Part shown: piece by piece, positions 1-8,403 of the stretch
How the letters are laid out: the number at the start of each line of letters is the position of its first letter
Numbering within the stretch: the first letter of the stretch is position 1
Assembly (NCBI GenBank): GCA_934504345.1
Contig: CAKSVR010000014.1
Coordinates: forward strand, 1-45,616
Direction: 5' to 3'
Source of the DNA: an uncultured Agathobaculum sp.
GTDB taxonomy: Bacteria; Bacillota; Clostridia; Oscillospirales; Butyricicoccaceae
Length of the DNA: 45,616 nucleotides
Notes under the pieces: model-generated
Told to the model about the DNA's origin: nothing
The model's input: the letters and a program-made list of their open reading frames with translations, nothing else
Database searches by the model: none
Made by a program: the position numbers and the translations under genes

Positions 1-452
1 GATACCAGATATTTCAGGGTTTCCATTGCCTTTTCTCTGATCTTCTGCTGCATCTGTGGATCATCTGCGTACTGATTCCCCATATTTACCATACCGATAA
101 TACCATTCAGTGGTGTACGGATATCATGACTCACAGTTGTCAGAAACCTTAAATTCCTGTCTTTCTTTCCCATACAGATACTGAACCGCATATTGGTCAG
201 CAGCATAATTAAAATTATCACACTGTTTCAGATTCATTTTTTTGCGTTGGTTCCGTCATTAATATGGAGAATTGCAAAGAAACCGGTATTTAATTCAACA
301 TAATAGACAGCCGTAAAATCTATACACATCTTATCCAAAAGCCGTCTTTCCGCCATCTGTTCTTCCAGCGTACGTTTCAGTTTTCTGTTCCTCATATGTA
401 CCATTACAATCAGGACAAGAAGCAAAATGATCAGCACGGCTATGAAAGCCAC
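1..452 (-). pseudogene. Hybrid sensor histidine kinase, frameshifted and truncated fragment
   Basis: Read on the minus strand, 452-234 encodes a membrane segment (about residues 4-18) followed by a charged linker and a PAS-like start with the string CIDFTAVYYVEL. This frame stops at 234 just after a run of seven A. From about 160 down to the window edge another frame reads RFLTTVSHDIRTPLNGIIGM, the HisKA phospho-acceptor box of a BarA-type hybrid kinase, followed by a helix ending EKAMETLKYL. The frame changes between these parts and most of the PAS/linker region is missing, so this is a decayed gene and not an intact short protein. It continues off the left edge. Its 5' end abuts an unrelated kinase fragment at about 455-460. 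Confidence 0.7.
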
Positions 453-460
453 AACACACC

Positions 461-693
461 CTGCAGCCCATCGTGGAGAACTCCATCGTACACGGTATGC
501 GAAGCCGCAGCGCAGGCGGGCGCATCCGCATCGTGACCCAGCGGACGGCGAACGGCTGCCGCATCCAGATAACGGACAACGGCGGCGGCTTTTCGCGCAG
601 CCGGATGGAGGAGAACACCGCCGAGGGCCGCCGCTCCATCGGCCTGCAAAATATCGCAGGGCGCATCGCGCTGTCCGGCGGCAAGATCTTCTT
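461..693 (+). pseudogene. YesM/LytS-type histidine kinase, C-terminal ATPase fragment
   Basis: The frame reads LQPIVENSIVHGM from 461, the N-box of YesM-family sensor kinases. It is followed by a G1-like box ITDNGGGF and then GLQNIAGRIAL. No membrane, HAMP or histidine-bearing part precedes it: just upstream lies the inverted fragment of another kinase. At about 690-697 the frame runs without a stop into TRAP transporter sequence, so the kinase loses its last residues. The reading frame through both pieces can be opened at GTG 473 and gives a nominal 259-residue chimera, but there is no ribosome binding site. I read it as rearranged debris, in the same class as the neighbouring fragments. Confidence 0.7.
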
Positions 694-1252
694 CGCCGCT
701 ATCGTTCCGGGTCTTGTCCTGTCGCTGTTCTACATGATCTATGTGTTCGTCATCTGCCATATCCACCCGGATTACGGTCCGGCGATGACCACCGAGGAGC
801 TGGCCGCCATGCCGCTGCGTGAGCGTGTTACGGACTCGCTCGTCAACCTCATCCCGCCGGTCATCCTGATCGTCGGCGTGCTGGGTTCCATCTTCACCGG
901 CTGGGCGACTCCGACCGAGGCGGCAGGCGTAGGCGCGCTGTTCTCGCTCATCCTCGCCATCTTCTACAAGCAGTTCAGCTGGAAGATGCTGTACGATTCG
1001 CCCATCGACACCGCCAAGACCTCTGCGATGGTATTCATCATCCTGTTCGGCGCATCCGCGTTCACCGGCATCTTCATGTCGCTCGACGGTGATCAGCTCA
1101 TCGCAACGTGGATCGCAAGCGTCGGCATCGGCAAATGGGGCGCATTCGCCATCATGATGGCGATCGTATTCGTTATGGGTATGTTCCTCGACTGGCTGGG
1201 CATCGTTATGATCGTATTCCCGATCTTCCTGCCGAATCTGGTAGCATCGTGA
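694..1252 (+). pseudogene. TRAP transporter large permease (DctM-like), internal fragment
   Basis: After the kinase fragment the same frame reads a hydrophobic polytopic stretch with DctM-family features: IPGLVL-like entry (IVPGLVLSLFYMIYVF), LIPPVILIVGVLGSIFTG, ATPTEAAGVGA and DWLGIVMIVFPIFLP. ATPTEAA and the conserved GIFTG-like turn are characteristic of the TRAP large subunit (DctM/SiaM), which transports dicarboxylates or sugar acids with a periplasmic binding partner. The fragment lacks the N-terminal half and stops at 1252 right after FLPNLVAS. In intact DctM the C-terminal helices follow this point. No DctP or DctQ partner is present. It is non-functional as a transporter. Confidence 0.75.
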
Positions 1253-1390
1253 TTTACCGGATTATTTCTCAGTTCATTCCTTTCTTGCCTTTCTTTTCGT
1301 CGCATATCCCCTGTGATAACCTATGATCGAACTGTGAAATAAAGTTTCGCTGCCGCCTGCCATACCCCCGGCAGACAGCCGCGAAACCGT

Positions 1391-1427
1391 ATCCCCGATA
1401 CAGGAAACGAGAGCCTGTGTCGGGGAT
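1391..1427 (+). terminator. Stem-loop, probable intrinsic terminator
   Basis: Arms ATCCCCGA(T)ACAGG and CCTGTGTCGGGGAT pair almost fully and are followed by ATTTTTAT. It lies in the 343-bp gene-free stretch 1253-1595. A second GC-rich inverted repeat (GGAGGC...GGCCTCC, about 1436-1464) follows. Confidence 0.55.
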
Positions 1428-1521
1428 ATTTTTATGGAGGCTTTCCGATTTTCGGGAGGCCTCCTGTTTTTATCAATGTATAACTTTGCAATTTCCCAGC
1501 TTGCTGTGTTGACTAAAAAAT

Positions 1522-1551
1522 TTGCATCTGTCATGACACCTGTGCTATAAT
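1522..1551 (+). promoter_or_regulatory. Sigma-A type promoter of the hydrolase/symporter/molybdoenzyme operon
   Basis: TTGCAT at 1522-1527 and TATAAT at 1546-1551 are separated by 18 bp, about 75 bp before the first start codon. It is the only good promoter upstream of the four co-directional genes to 6916. Confidence 0.6.
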
Positions 1552-1625
1552 AGCTGTAAAATTGCTATCGGCACACTGCGGCGCGAAACGCTGCGGTGTT
1601 TTGCGGGAAAGGAGCAAAACAGCAA

Positions 1626-2300
1626 ATGAAAGCATATTTCGACAGTGTCGAAAAGGAGGTCCCGGACAAGCTGCGGGAGGTATTCCTTACGCGGCAGGAC
1701 ACGGCAGTCATCACCATCGATATGCACGACGGCCATCTGTCCACCGACCCGGACTGTCCGTGTCCATCTCCGCGCGGCCGCGAGATCATCGAGCCGCTCA
1801 ACCGGTTCATGCAGGAGGCGCGTGCGCTCGGGCTGCCGGTCATCCATGTGCGCTCGACCCTGCGTAAGGGCGGCGCCGACGAAAAACTGTTCCCGTCGGC
1901 GTGGCGCATGACGTTCCCGGTGACGGTGGGCGAGATCCCCAACATCGCGGAGCACGCCATCGAGGGCACGCGCTGGAACAAAATGTCCATCGACGTACAC
2001 GACGAGGATTACATGGTGACGACCAAAAAGCGCCTGAGCGCGTTCTATCCGACCGACCTCGAGCTGCTGCTGCGGAATCTGGGCATCCGCCGCGTGGTGC
2101 TGACCGGCTGCATGACCGACTGCTGCGTCATCAACACCGCGTTCGATGCCGCAAACCGCGATTTCCGCGTGGTCGTGCCGCGCGACCTGACCCGCGGCTC
2201 CGAGCATCTCGAGGAGCCCGCGCTCCGCATGATCTCGCTGCATTTAGGGCTTGTCGTGGATTCGGATGCGCTGCTCGGCGAGTGGCGTTCGCAGAAATAA
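1626..2300 (+). CDS. Isochorismatase-family cysteine hydrolase
   Basis: A 224-residue cytosolic hydrolase of the isochorismatase/nicotinamidase superfamily, which cleaves amides or vinyl ethers through a Cys-Asp-Lys triad. The candidate triad is visible: Asp32 in TIDMHDGH, Lys81 in STLRKGG and Cys167 in TGCMTDCCV. ATG 1626 is chosen because AAAGGAG lies 9-15 bp upstream; an in-frame ATG at 1596 has no such site. It is the first gene of a run with a small membrane protein, a sodium symporter and a molybdoenzyme. It may therefore hydrolyse an amide formed from, or feeding into, an oxidised heterocycle or aldehyde substrate. Whether it is a nicotinamidase, ureidoacrylate amidase or N-carbamoyl hydrolase cannot be decided from sequence alone. 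Confidence 0.88.
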   Translation: MKAYFDSVEKEVPDKLREVFLTRQDTAVITIDMHDGHLSTDPDCPCPSPRGREIIEPLNRFMQEARALGLPVIHVRSTLRKGGADEKLFPSAWRMTFPVTVGEIPNIAEHAIEGTRWNKMSIDVHDEDYMVTTKKRLSAFYPTDLELLLRNLGIRRVVLTGCMTDCCVINTAFDAANRDFRVVVPRDLTRGSEHLEEPALRMISLHLGLVVDSDALLGEWRSQK

Positions 2301-2328
2301 AATAACAGAGAAATCAAGGTGACAAAAA

Positions 2329-2586
2329 ATGAAGATCGGCAGAACAGAAAAGCTGTGGCTGGCGGCGGTATTCTTTTTCTGGGTGTTCTATAACTTCCCG
2401 GGCTTCCCGCCCTACGGCAGCGAAACGGCCTGCATCGTGCACGGCCTCATCAGCTTTGCCGGCACGGTGCTCTCCGTGTATATCGGCTGCAAGCTGACCG
2501 AAAAGGAATATCCTCTCATCGAGGATGAGGAACAGGACGAACCGGCAGCGGACAGCGCCGTTTCCGACACGAAACAGGACAGATAA
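2329..2586 (+). CDS. Small two-helix membrane protein upstream of symporter
   Basis: An 85-residue protein with two predicted membrane segments (about residues 9-24 and 38-55, the second containing FAGTVLSVYIGC) and a strongly acidic cytosolic tail (EDEEQDEP...). It starts 28 bp after the hydrolase and ends 14 bp before the symporter. Short two-helix proteins often precede sodium:solute symporters as accessory subunits (DUF997/YhdT and DUF3311 families), and the position fits that role. I do not recognise the family with confidence, so the link to the symporter is inference from neighbourhood and topology. Confidence 0.65.
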   Translation: MKIGRTEKLWLAAVFFFWVFYNFPGFPPYGSETACIVHGLISFAGTVLSVYIGCKLTEKEYPLIEDEEQDEPAADSAVSDTKQDR

Positions 2587-2600
2587 AGGATATTAGAGAA

Positions 2601-4145
2601 ATGACAACACAGGGTTTACTTTCAGGCAAGACAGTATGGATCGTTTTTGCGGCCTACTTTCTGTTTTTGATCGCTATCGCACGCTACACGACATGGAAGG
2701 AAAAGCGCGATGCCGGCCGAGTGGATTTGCAGGGCGGCCGGTTCAAGTGGCCGGTCATGGTCATGACGTACATCGCCTCGTGCATGAGTGTATGGGTGTT
2801 CTTTGCGGGCCCGGGCGCGTATTACCGCTACGGACTGGGCTACTTCTTCTCGGAAATGTGCATCTACTCCATGTTCCCGATCATCTGCTATTTCACGATG
2901 ACCAAGGTCTGGCTGGTCAACCAGCAGAAGCACTTCACCACACCGGCGGACTTCTTCTTCTGCCGCTATCAGTCCAAGGCGCTGACCGTTATCATCGACC
3001 TTGTTTACATCGTCTGCGCCGTGCCGTTCATTTCGGCGGTGCTGGTGGCAGGCGGCCGTGCGGCTGAGGTCGCGACCGGCGGCGCGGTATCCTCGCAGAC
3101 GTTCACGCTCGTCTGCGGCATCATCATGACCGTGTTCGTCATGCTCGGCGGCGTAAAGTCCACCGCGCTGGCAGATGCCGTACAGGGCTGGTTCTTCATC
3201 CTTGCGCTGTGGGCGATCATTTTCGTCACGCTCAAGGTCGTGTTCAACGGCTCCATCATCGAGGCCTTCCAGACCGTCCGCGTGCAGACGCCGGACTGGT
3301 TCTCCTATCCGGGTCCGATCGGCGTGTGCACCTATCCGTCGCGCGTCAGCTATCCGCTCGCGTGCGCGTTCGGCTACACGCTGCTGCTGCCGCAGGTCTT
3401 TGTGCGCTCGGGCTATTACAGCGCGGGCCTGAAGGACCAGCGCCAGATGGCATTTCTCGCGCCGTTCCTGCAGATCATCGTCTGGGGCGGCACGATGCTC
3501 ATCGGTCTTGTAGCGCTGGCGGCCATGCCTGACCTTACCAGCTCAGAAACCGAGCTGGTCATCCCGTATATGTGCAACATCATCGCGGGCACGCACGGCG
3601 TACTGGCGCAGGTGCTGATGATCGTGTTCCTCATCGGCGTGCTGGCGGTCGGTCTGTCCACCGCGAACGCCCTGCTGATGGTCATGTCGTCCATCATCTA
3701 CAAGGACCTGCTGGTCGGCATCGGTCACTGCAAGTTCAAGGCCTCCGAAACCTCGGTCATCCGCGTGGTCATCCTGCTGTTCGGCGCGGTGACGGTCGGC
3801 GTATCGCTCATGCACTGGGAATATGTCTACAACCTGATGATATTCGCGGATTCTCTGGTCGAATCGCTGTTCCCGGCGCTGGTATTCGGCATCTACTGCA
3901 AGTGGGCAACCCGCAAGGCGGCCATCACCTCCATCTCGGTCGGCGCCATCACCATCTGCCTGACGTTCTTCGTCTGGGACCTCGGCTATGTGTGGTACGG
4001 CACCATCGGTCTGGCCGTGGCGCTCGTGCTGATGTATGTGGTTTCCAAGCTGACCCGTGACGACCCCAAGGACAGCGAGGACTTCTATGAGGCGCTCGAC
4101 TCCGGCCACAGACGGTTCATGCGTATCAAGGCAAAAATCAAGTAA
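2601..4145 (+). CDS. Sodium:solute symporter (SSS family)
   Basis: A 514-residue inner-membrane transporter with about 13 hydrophobic segments. It looks like the sodium:solute symporter family (PutP/PanF/SLC5 fold), which drives uptake of small solutes with the sodium gradient. Supporting strings are GPGAYYRYGLGYF in the unwound first core helix, the long TM runs, and VLAVGLSTANALLMVMSS in the late core (the family's sodium-site region, usually G-LS-A-LL--S). Starts at ATG 2601 with AAAGGA upstream. It lies 20 bp before the molybdoenzyme gene. The likely job is import of the substrate oxidised by that enzyme; candidates are carboxylates, purines or N-heterocycles. The substrate cannot be read from sequence. 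Confidence 0.88.
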   Translation: MTTQGLLSGKTVWIVFAAYFLFLIAIARYTTWKEKRDAGRVDLQGGRFKWPVMVMTYIASCMSVWVFFAGPGAYYRYGLGYFFSEMCIYSMFPIICYFTMTKVWLVNQQKHFTTPADFFFCRYQSKALTVIIDLVYIVCAVPFISAVLVAGGRAAEVATGGAVSSQTFTLVCGIIMTVFVMLGGVKSTALADAVQGWFFILALWAIIFVTLKVVFNGSIIEAFQTVRVQTPDWFSYPGPIGVCTYPSRVSYPLACAFGYTLLLPQVFVRSGYYSAGLKDQRQMAFLAPFLQIIVWGGTMLIGLVALAAMPDLTSSETELVIPYMCNIIAGTHGVLAQVLMIVFLIGVLAVGLSTANALLMVMSSIIYKDLLVGIGHCKFKASETSVIRVVILLFGAVTVGVSLMHWEYVYNLMIFADSLVESLFPALVFGIYCKWATRKAAITSISVGAITICLTFFVWDLGYVWYGTIGLAVALVLMYVVSKLTRDDPKDSEDFYEALDSGHRRFMRIKAKIK

Positions 4146-4165
4146 CGGCAGGAGGGCGAGATCCA

Positions 4166-6916
4166 ATGATTCGCTTTACGCTCAACGGAATACCAATCGA
4201 AGTGCAGGACGGCGAAGACCGCACGCTGCTGGAGTTCCTCCGAGGTGTCAAATGCATGAAAGGCACCAAGGAGGCCTGCGGCACGGGTCACTGCGGCGCG
4301 TGCAGCGTGCTGGTGGACGGCAAGCTCACGCGCTCGTGCGTAACGCTCGTGCGCCGTCTGGACGGCAAAGCGGTCGAAACCATCGAAAATGCGCCGCAGG
4401 ACACCATGCTGCAAACCATTCAGCGCTCGTTCCTCGATGTCGGCGCGGTGCAGTGCGGCTTCTGCACGCCGGGCATGGTCATGGCGACAAAGGCGCTGCT
4501 GCTGCACAATGCAGCACCGGACGAGCCTGCCATCTATGACGGGCTGAAGAACAACTACTGCCGCTGCACAGGCTACGTCAAGATCATCGAGGCGGTCAAG
4601 CTGGCGGCGGCGCGCCTGCGCGGCGAGGACCCGTCTATCGACACGTTCCGCGACCACGAGAGCACGGTCATCGTGGTCGGTGAGGATCAGGTCGTGCCGC
4701 CCATCACCGGCTCTGCGGTCGGCAGGTCGGTCTGGGATGTGGACGGCATGGACAAGACCGGCGGCAGGCTGAAATTCTGCGACGACTACACCGCGGAGGA
4801 CATCGGCGCGGATACTCTGCTGCACGGTGCGTTCGTCTGGGCGCCTGTGCCGCACGCAAGGATCAACGCGATGGACTGCACCGCCGCCGAACAGGCAGAG
4901 GGCGTTGTCCGCATCGTGACGGCCGCCGATGTGCCCGGCATGAACAAAATGGGCACATGGACACCCGAACAGCCGGTGTTCAGCACGGACGAGGTGAACT
5001 TCCTCGGGGACCATCCGGCGCTGGTCGTCGCGGATACGGCCGCGCACGCACGCGCGGCGGCAAAGCTGGTAAAGCTCGACTATGAGGAGCTGCCCGGCAT
5101 CTACACCATGGCGGACGGGTATCGAAAGAACAGCTTTATCGTGCACACCGGCCGCAAGAGCGGCGATGTGGAGCAGGCAAAGCAGCGGCCGGACATCGTG
5201 AAGCTAAACGTTTCCAAGGAGATCGAGCCGCAGGAGCACGCCTGCATGGAGCCGGTTTCCGCCATCGGCGCGGTGCAGGACGGCAAAGTGACCGTCTATG
5301 CCTGCACGCAGGCGCCGTTCGAGATCCGCAGTATGCTGGCGAAGATTCTGGACAAGCCCGAGGAGGAGATTCGTGTCATCGTGACACCGCTCGGCGGCGG
5401 TTTCGGCAAAAAGTGCGATGCGTTCCTCGAGGCGCCGGCGGCCGTGGCTGCGCTCGCGTGCGGAAAGCCGGTCAAGATCACACTCACCCGCAGAGAGGAC
5501 CTGCTCCTCACCACCAAGCGGCACGGCTACCACACGGATTACGAGATCGGCTTTACGCCGGACGGCAAATTTCAGTATCTGGACTGTCGGATGTTCTCGG
5601 ACGGCGGCCCGTATGAATGCGAAAGCTACGGCACATTGATGACCGGCGCGCTCATGAGCGGCGGCCCATACATCATCCCCAATGTCAGCGTGGAGGGCTC
5701 GGCCATCCGCAACAACAATTTGCAGGGCGGCGCGTTCCGCGGCTACGGCATCAATCAGGCGGCGATCTCCATTGAAACTGCGATGGACATGATGGCGGAA
5801 AAGCTGGGCATCGACCCGTTCGAGCTGCGCCGCCGCAACGCGGTCTATCCGGGTGCAGTGTCAGTCGGCGGCGAAGTGCTCCAATACAGCATGGGCATGA
5901 TGGATACCATCAACCAGTGCGAAAAAAGCCTGAAAAAAGCACTCAAGGAGTACGAAGGACAGTATCCCAAGGGCAGCAAGGTGCTCGGCTGGGGAATGGC
6001 CTCGGGCTTTAAGAATGTCGGTGTCGGCAAGGGAATCTTCACCGATGACGGCGCGTGCAAGCTGGTTCTGCAAGGCGACGGACGGCTGCACATGATCGTT
6101 TCCGGCACGGATATGGGACAGGGCTTCCGCACCGCCATGACACAGATCGCGGCGGAAACGCTGGACATGGATATCGGGAATATCTTCATCACGAACGGCG
6201 ACACCGAACTGACCATCCCGACCGGCGAATCGGTTTCCGAGCGCCAGACACTGTGCGGCGGCCGTGCGGTGTATGAGGCGTGCGTCAAGCTCAGGCAGGA
6301 TTTGGACAGCCGTCCGTGGCAGCCGGGCGAGGAACGCCGCGCGGAATATTACTATGCCTCCGACCCGTGCTTTGCCATCGGTGATTTTGAGGGCGCGAAA
6401 AAGCGCGGTGCGAAATACCGGAATTTCCCGGCGTATGCGTATGCCACGCAGGCCGCCATTGTCGAGGTGGACACGGAAACCGGCGAGGTCCGGCTGCTCA
6501 AGATCATCGCGGCGCATGATGTCGGCCGCGCCATCAATCCGCATATCATCGAGGGCCAGATGCACGGCTCGTGCTCGATGGGACAGGGCTATGCACTCAC
6601 CGAGGGTTATCCGACAAGGAACGGCTATCCGGTCAAGACACTGTACCGTCAGCTGGGTCTGCCGCGCGCCAAGGATACGCCGGATTACGAGATCATCCTC
6701 ATCGAGGACCCGGAGCCGCAGGGCCCGTTCGGCGCGAAAGGCATTTCCGAGGTCGCGACAGTGCCCGTCACACCGGCTATCCTGAACGCCGTGTCGCGTG
6801 CCATCGGCGTTCGCATCAATAAAGTGCCCGCCACGCCCGAGGTCGTGCGCGAAGCCATCCGCACCGGCAAATGCGAGGTGCCTACCATGGAACAGCAGAT
6901 CGCGGCACTGACCTGA
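4166..6916 (+). CDS. Xanthine dehydrogenase/aldehyde oxidoreductase family molybdoenzyme
   Basis: A 916-residue single-chain molybdenum hydroxylase with the layout and length of the Desulfovibrio aldehyde oxidoreductase (Mop): two [2Fe-2S] domains fused to the molybdopterin domain, with no FAD domain. The plant-type cluster ligands are Cys38, Cys43, Cys46 and Cys58. The second cluster has Cys96, Cys99, Cys131 and Cys133 (CGFCTPGM, YCRCTGY). In the molybdenum domain GGGFGKK and GAFRGYG are cofactor-binding loops, and GPFGAKGISE near the C-terminus supplies the catalytic Glu. Such enzymes hydroxylate aldehydes, purines or other N-heterocycles with water as oxygen donor. No FAD subunit or XdhC/MobA maturation gene follows, so the electron acceptor and insertion factors must be elsewhere. 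AGGAGGG precedes ATG 4166. Confidence 0.92.
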   Translation: MIRFTLNGIPIEVQDGEDRTLLEFLRGVKCMKGTKEACGTGHCGACSVLVDGKLTRSCVTLVRRLDGKAVETIENAPQDTMLQTIQRSFLDVGAVQCGFCTPGMVMATKALLLHNAAPDEPAIYDGLKNNYCRCTGYVKIIEAVKLAAARLRGEDPSIDTFRDHESTVIVVGEDQVVPPITGSAVGRSVWDVDGMDKTGGRLKFCDDYTAEDIGADTLLHGAFVWAPVPHARINAMDCTAAEQAEGVVRIVTAADVPGMNKMGTWTPEQPVFSTDEVNFLGDHPALVVADTAAHARAAAKLVKLDYEELPGIYTMADGYRKNSFIVHTGRKSGDVEQAKQRPDIVKLNVSKEIEPQEHACMEPVSAIGAVQDGKVTVYACTQAPFEIRSMLAKILDKPEEEIRVIVTPLGGGFGKKCDAFLEAPAAVAALACGKPVKITLTRREDLLLTTKRHGYHTDYEIGFTPDGKFQYLDCRMFSDGGPYECESYGTLMTGALMSGGPYIIPNVSVEGSAIRNNNLQGGAFRGYGINQAAISIETAMDMMAEKLGIDPFELRRRNAVYPGAVSVGGEVLQYSMGMMDTINQCEKSLKKALKEYEGQYPKGSKVLGWGMASGFKNVGVGKGIFTDDGACKLVLQGDGRLHMIVSGTDMGQGFRTAMTQIAAETLDMDIGNIFITNGDTELTIPTGESVSERQTLCGGRAVYEACVKLRQDLDSRPWQPGEERRAEYYYASDPCFAIGDFEGAKKRGAKYRNFPAYAYATQAAIVEVDTETGEVRLLKIIAAHDVGRAINPHIIEGQMHGSCSMGQGYALTEGYPTRNGYPVKTLYRQLGLPRAKDTPDYEIILIEDPEPQGPFGAKGISEVATVPVTPAILNAVSRAIGVRINKVPATPEVVREAIRTGKCEVPTMEQQIAALT

Positions 6917-6926
6917 ACCTGCATGG

Positions 6927-6961
6927 AAAACCGCTTGTTTCGATGAAATGAGCGGTTTTTT
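6927..6961 (+). terminator. Intrinsic terminator after the molybdoenzyme gene
   Basis: AAAACCGCT and AGCGGTTTT form a 9-bp stem followed by T. It ends the 1626-6916 operon and also forms the left edge of the dispersed repeat, whose second copy carries a degraded version of the same stem. Confidence 0.75.
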
Positions 6962-7044
6962 GCTGTCTTTTGGCTTGTACCGATGCCGCATAACGTCAGC
7001 GATACACTCGCCTGCCTGCACACGAGGCTGTTCAATCGTGCTGT
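6928..7044. repeat. Dispersed repeat, copy 1
   Basis: About 117 bp, nearly identical (roughly nine in ten bases) to 33989-34105 in the same orientation. Shared landmarks are GCTTGTTTCGATGAAATGAG, GGCTTGTACCGATGCCGCAT and the right edge GTTCAATCGTGCTGT. Sequence diverges abruptly on both sides. On the right it joins a sugar symporter gene that lacks its 5' end. It could be the terminus of a mobile element or a recombination substrate; no transposase is attached to it. Confidence 0.75.
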
Positions 7045-8293
7045 TGCACACGTTTCCGCAGCGGTTATCGGTATGATTATTGCCGTTTCGCAGATCTTCA
7101 ATGGCATTTCGGATATCAGCGCAGGCTTCATCGTGGACCGCACCCGTTCCAAGTACGGCCGTGCCCGCGTATGGATGCTCCGCATGTCCATCCCGTATGC
7201 CATTGCAGCCGTGCTGCTGATGACTGTTCCGCAGCATGTCGGCCAGTTTGCACAGGCCATTTATGTGTTCATCACCTACAACCTGATGCTGACCGTGGTC
7301 TACACCATGTTCCAACTTCCGTTTGCAACCACGATGACCTACATGACCCGTGATCAGGACGAGCGTGCGAAGATCAACATCGTTCGTATGGCGATGAGCC
7401 CGATCGGCAATATTCTGGTTACCTACTTCTTCACCCGTATCCTGAATTCTATGCCGGGCGGCATGGATTCCCAACGCAACTGGATTGTGCTGACCGCCAT
7501 TTACGCTTCTCTGGCAGCGGTTGCGATGCTGTTCTGCTTCGCGTGTGTCCGTGAGCGCGTACAGGTGCTTGATGAGTACGGCGAGGAGAAAATTCCGCTG
7601 AAAAAGGCAATTCCGGCGCTGTTTAAGAACAAGTATTTCATCATGCTGTTCCTGTTCTTCGTATTCTTTGCCATGTACCAGACTTTCTCCGGCACGATGG
7701 CTTCTTACTACTGCAAGCAGATCATCCAGGATTCCAACATCATCGGCAACGTAAACGCTGCATGCTATGGTATCTCCATCTTCGCAACCCTGCTGCTCGG
7801 CAAGGTTATGCACCTGACCACCAAGCGCAACTGGTGCATCATCGGCGCACTGTTCATCATCGCCGGTTCTCTGATCGTGCAGATTGCTCCGCTGAGCGTT
7901 ACGATAGTTACTGTTGGCGGCCTGCTCCGCGGCATCGGCATGACCCCGATCCTCGGCCTGATCTTCACCATGATCGCTGATGCCATCGAGTACGGCCAGT
8001 GGTACACCGGCCTGCGTACCGCAGGTGCGATTCAGTCCGCCGTTACTTCCGGCCAGAAGTTCGGACAGGGCATTGGCTCTGCGCTGATCGGCTTCATCAT
8101 GTCCGCTTCCGGCTATACCGGCGCGGCAGTTGAGGCTGGCTCCAAGGCAGCGGCGACTATCGCCAACCTGTACATCTACGGCATTGCCATCCTCGGCGCA
8201 GTCATGATCTTCATCCTGCTGTTCTATAAGCTGGATAAAGAATACCCGCAAATCATCAAGGATCTGCTGGAACGTGAATCGAAAAAATCCTGA
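6983..8293 (+). pseudogene. GPH-family sugar:cation symporter, 5'-truncated
   Basis: From about 7045 the frame encodes a polytopic protein typical of the glycoside-pentoside-hexuronide:cation symporters (MelB family). It has NGISDISAGFIVDRTRSKYGRAR (helix 2, cytoplasmic loop 2-3) and late helices with GGLLRGIGMTPILGLIF and YTGLRTAGAIQSAVTSGQKF. The family normally has 40-50 residues more at the N-terminus with the first helix and cation-site residues. Here those are replaced by codons that come from the dispersed repeat (MPHNVSDTLACLHTRLFNRA). No ribosome binding site precedes ATG 6983. Most likely a broken transporter; expression as a shortened protein cannot be excluded. Confidence 0.75.
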
Positions 8294-8342
8294 ACCATTT
8301 GAATCTCTCCTATATATTCCCTCTATAAAAGCCTCGTCGGCT

Positions 8343-8388
8343 TGCTATGTACCCCCATTCCGGACACACAGAATGGGGGTACATAGCA
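8343..8388. terminator. Bidirectional terminator between convergent genes
   Basis: Perfect 18-bp arms TGCTATGTACCCCCATTC and GAATGGGGGTACATAGCA with a 10-nt loop, followed by TTTTCTTTT on the plus strand. It separates the symporter remnant from the convergent kinase gene. Confidence 0.85.
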
Positions 8389-8403
8389 TTTTCTTTTATC
8401 TCG

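Noticed and set aside
5861..8251. 796-codon open frame antisense to the molybdoenzyme and symporter
   Set aside because: Runs across a terminator and the dispersed repeat and is His/Asp/Gln-rich without any family motif.
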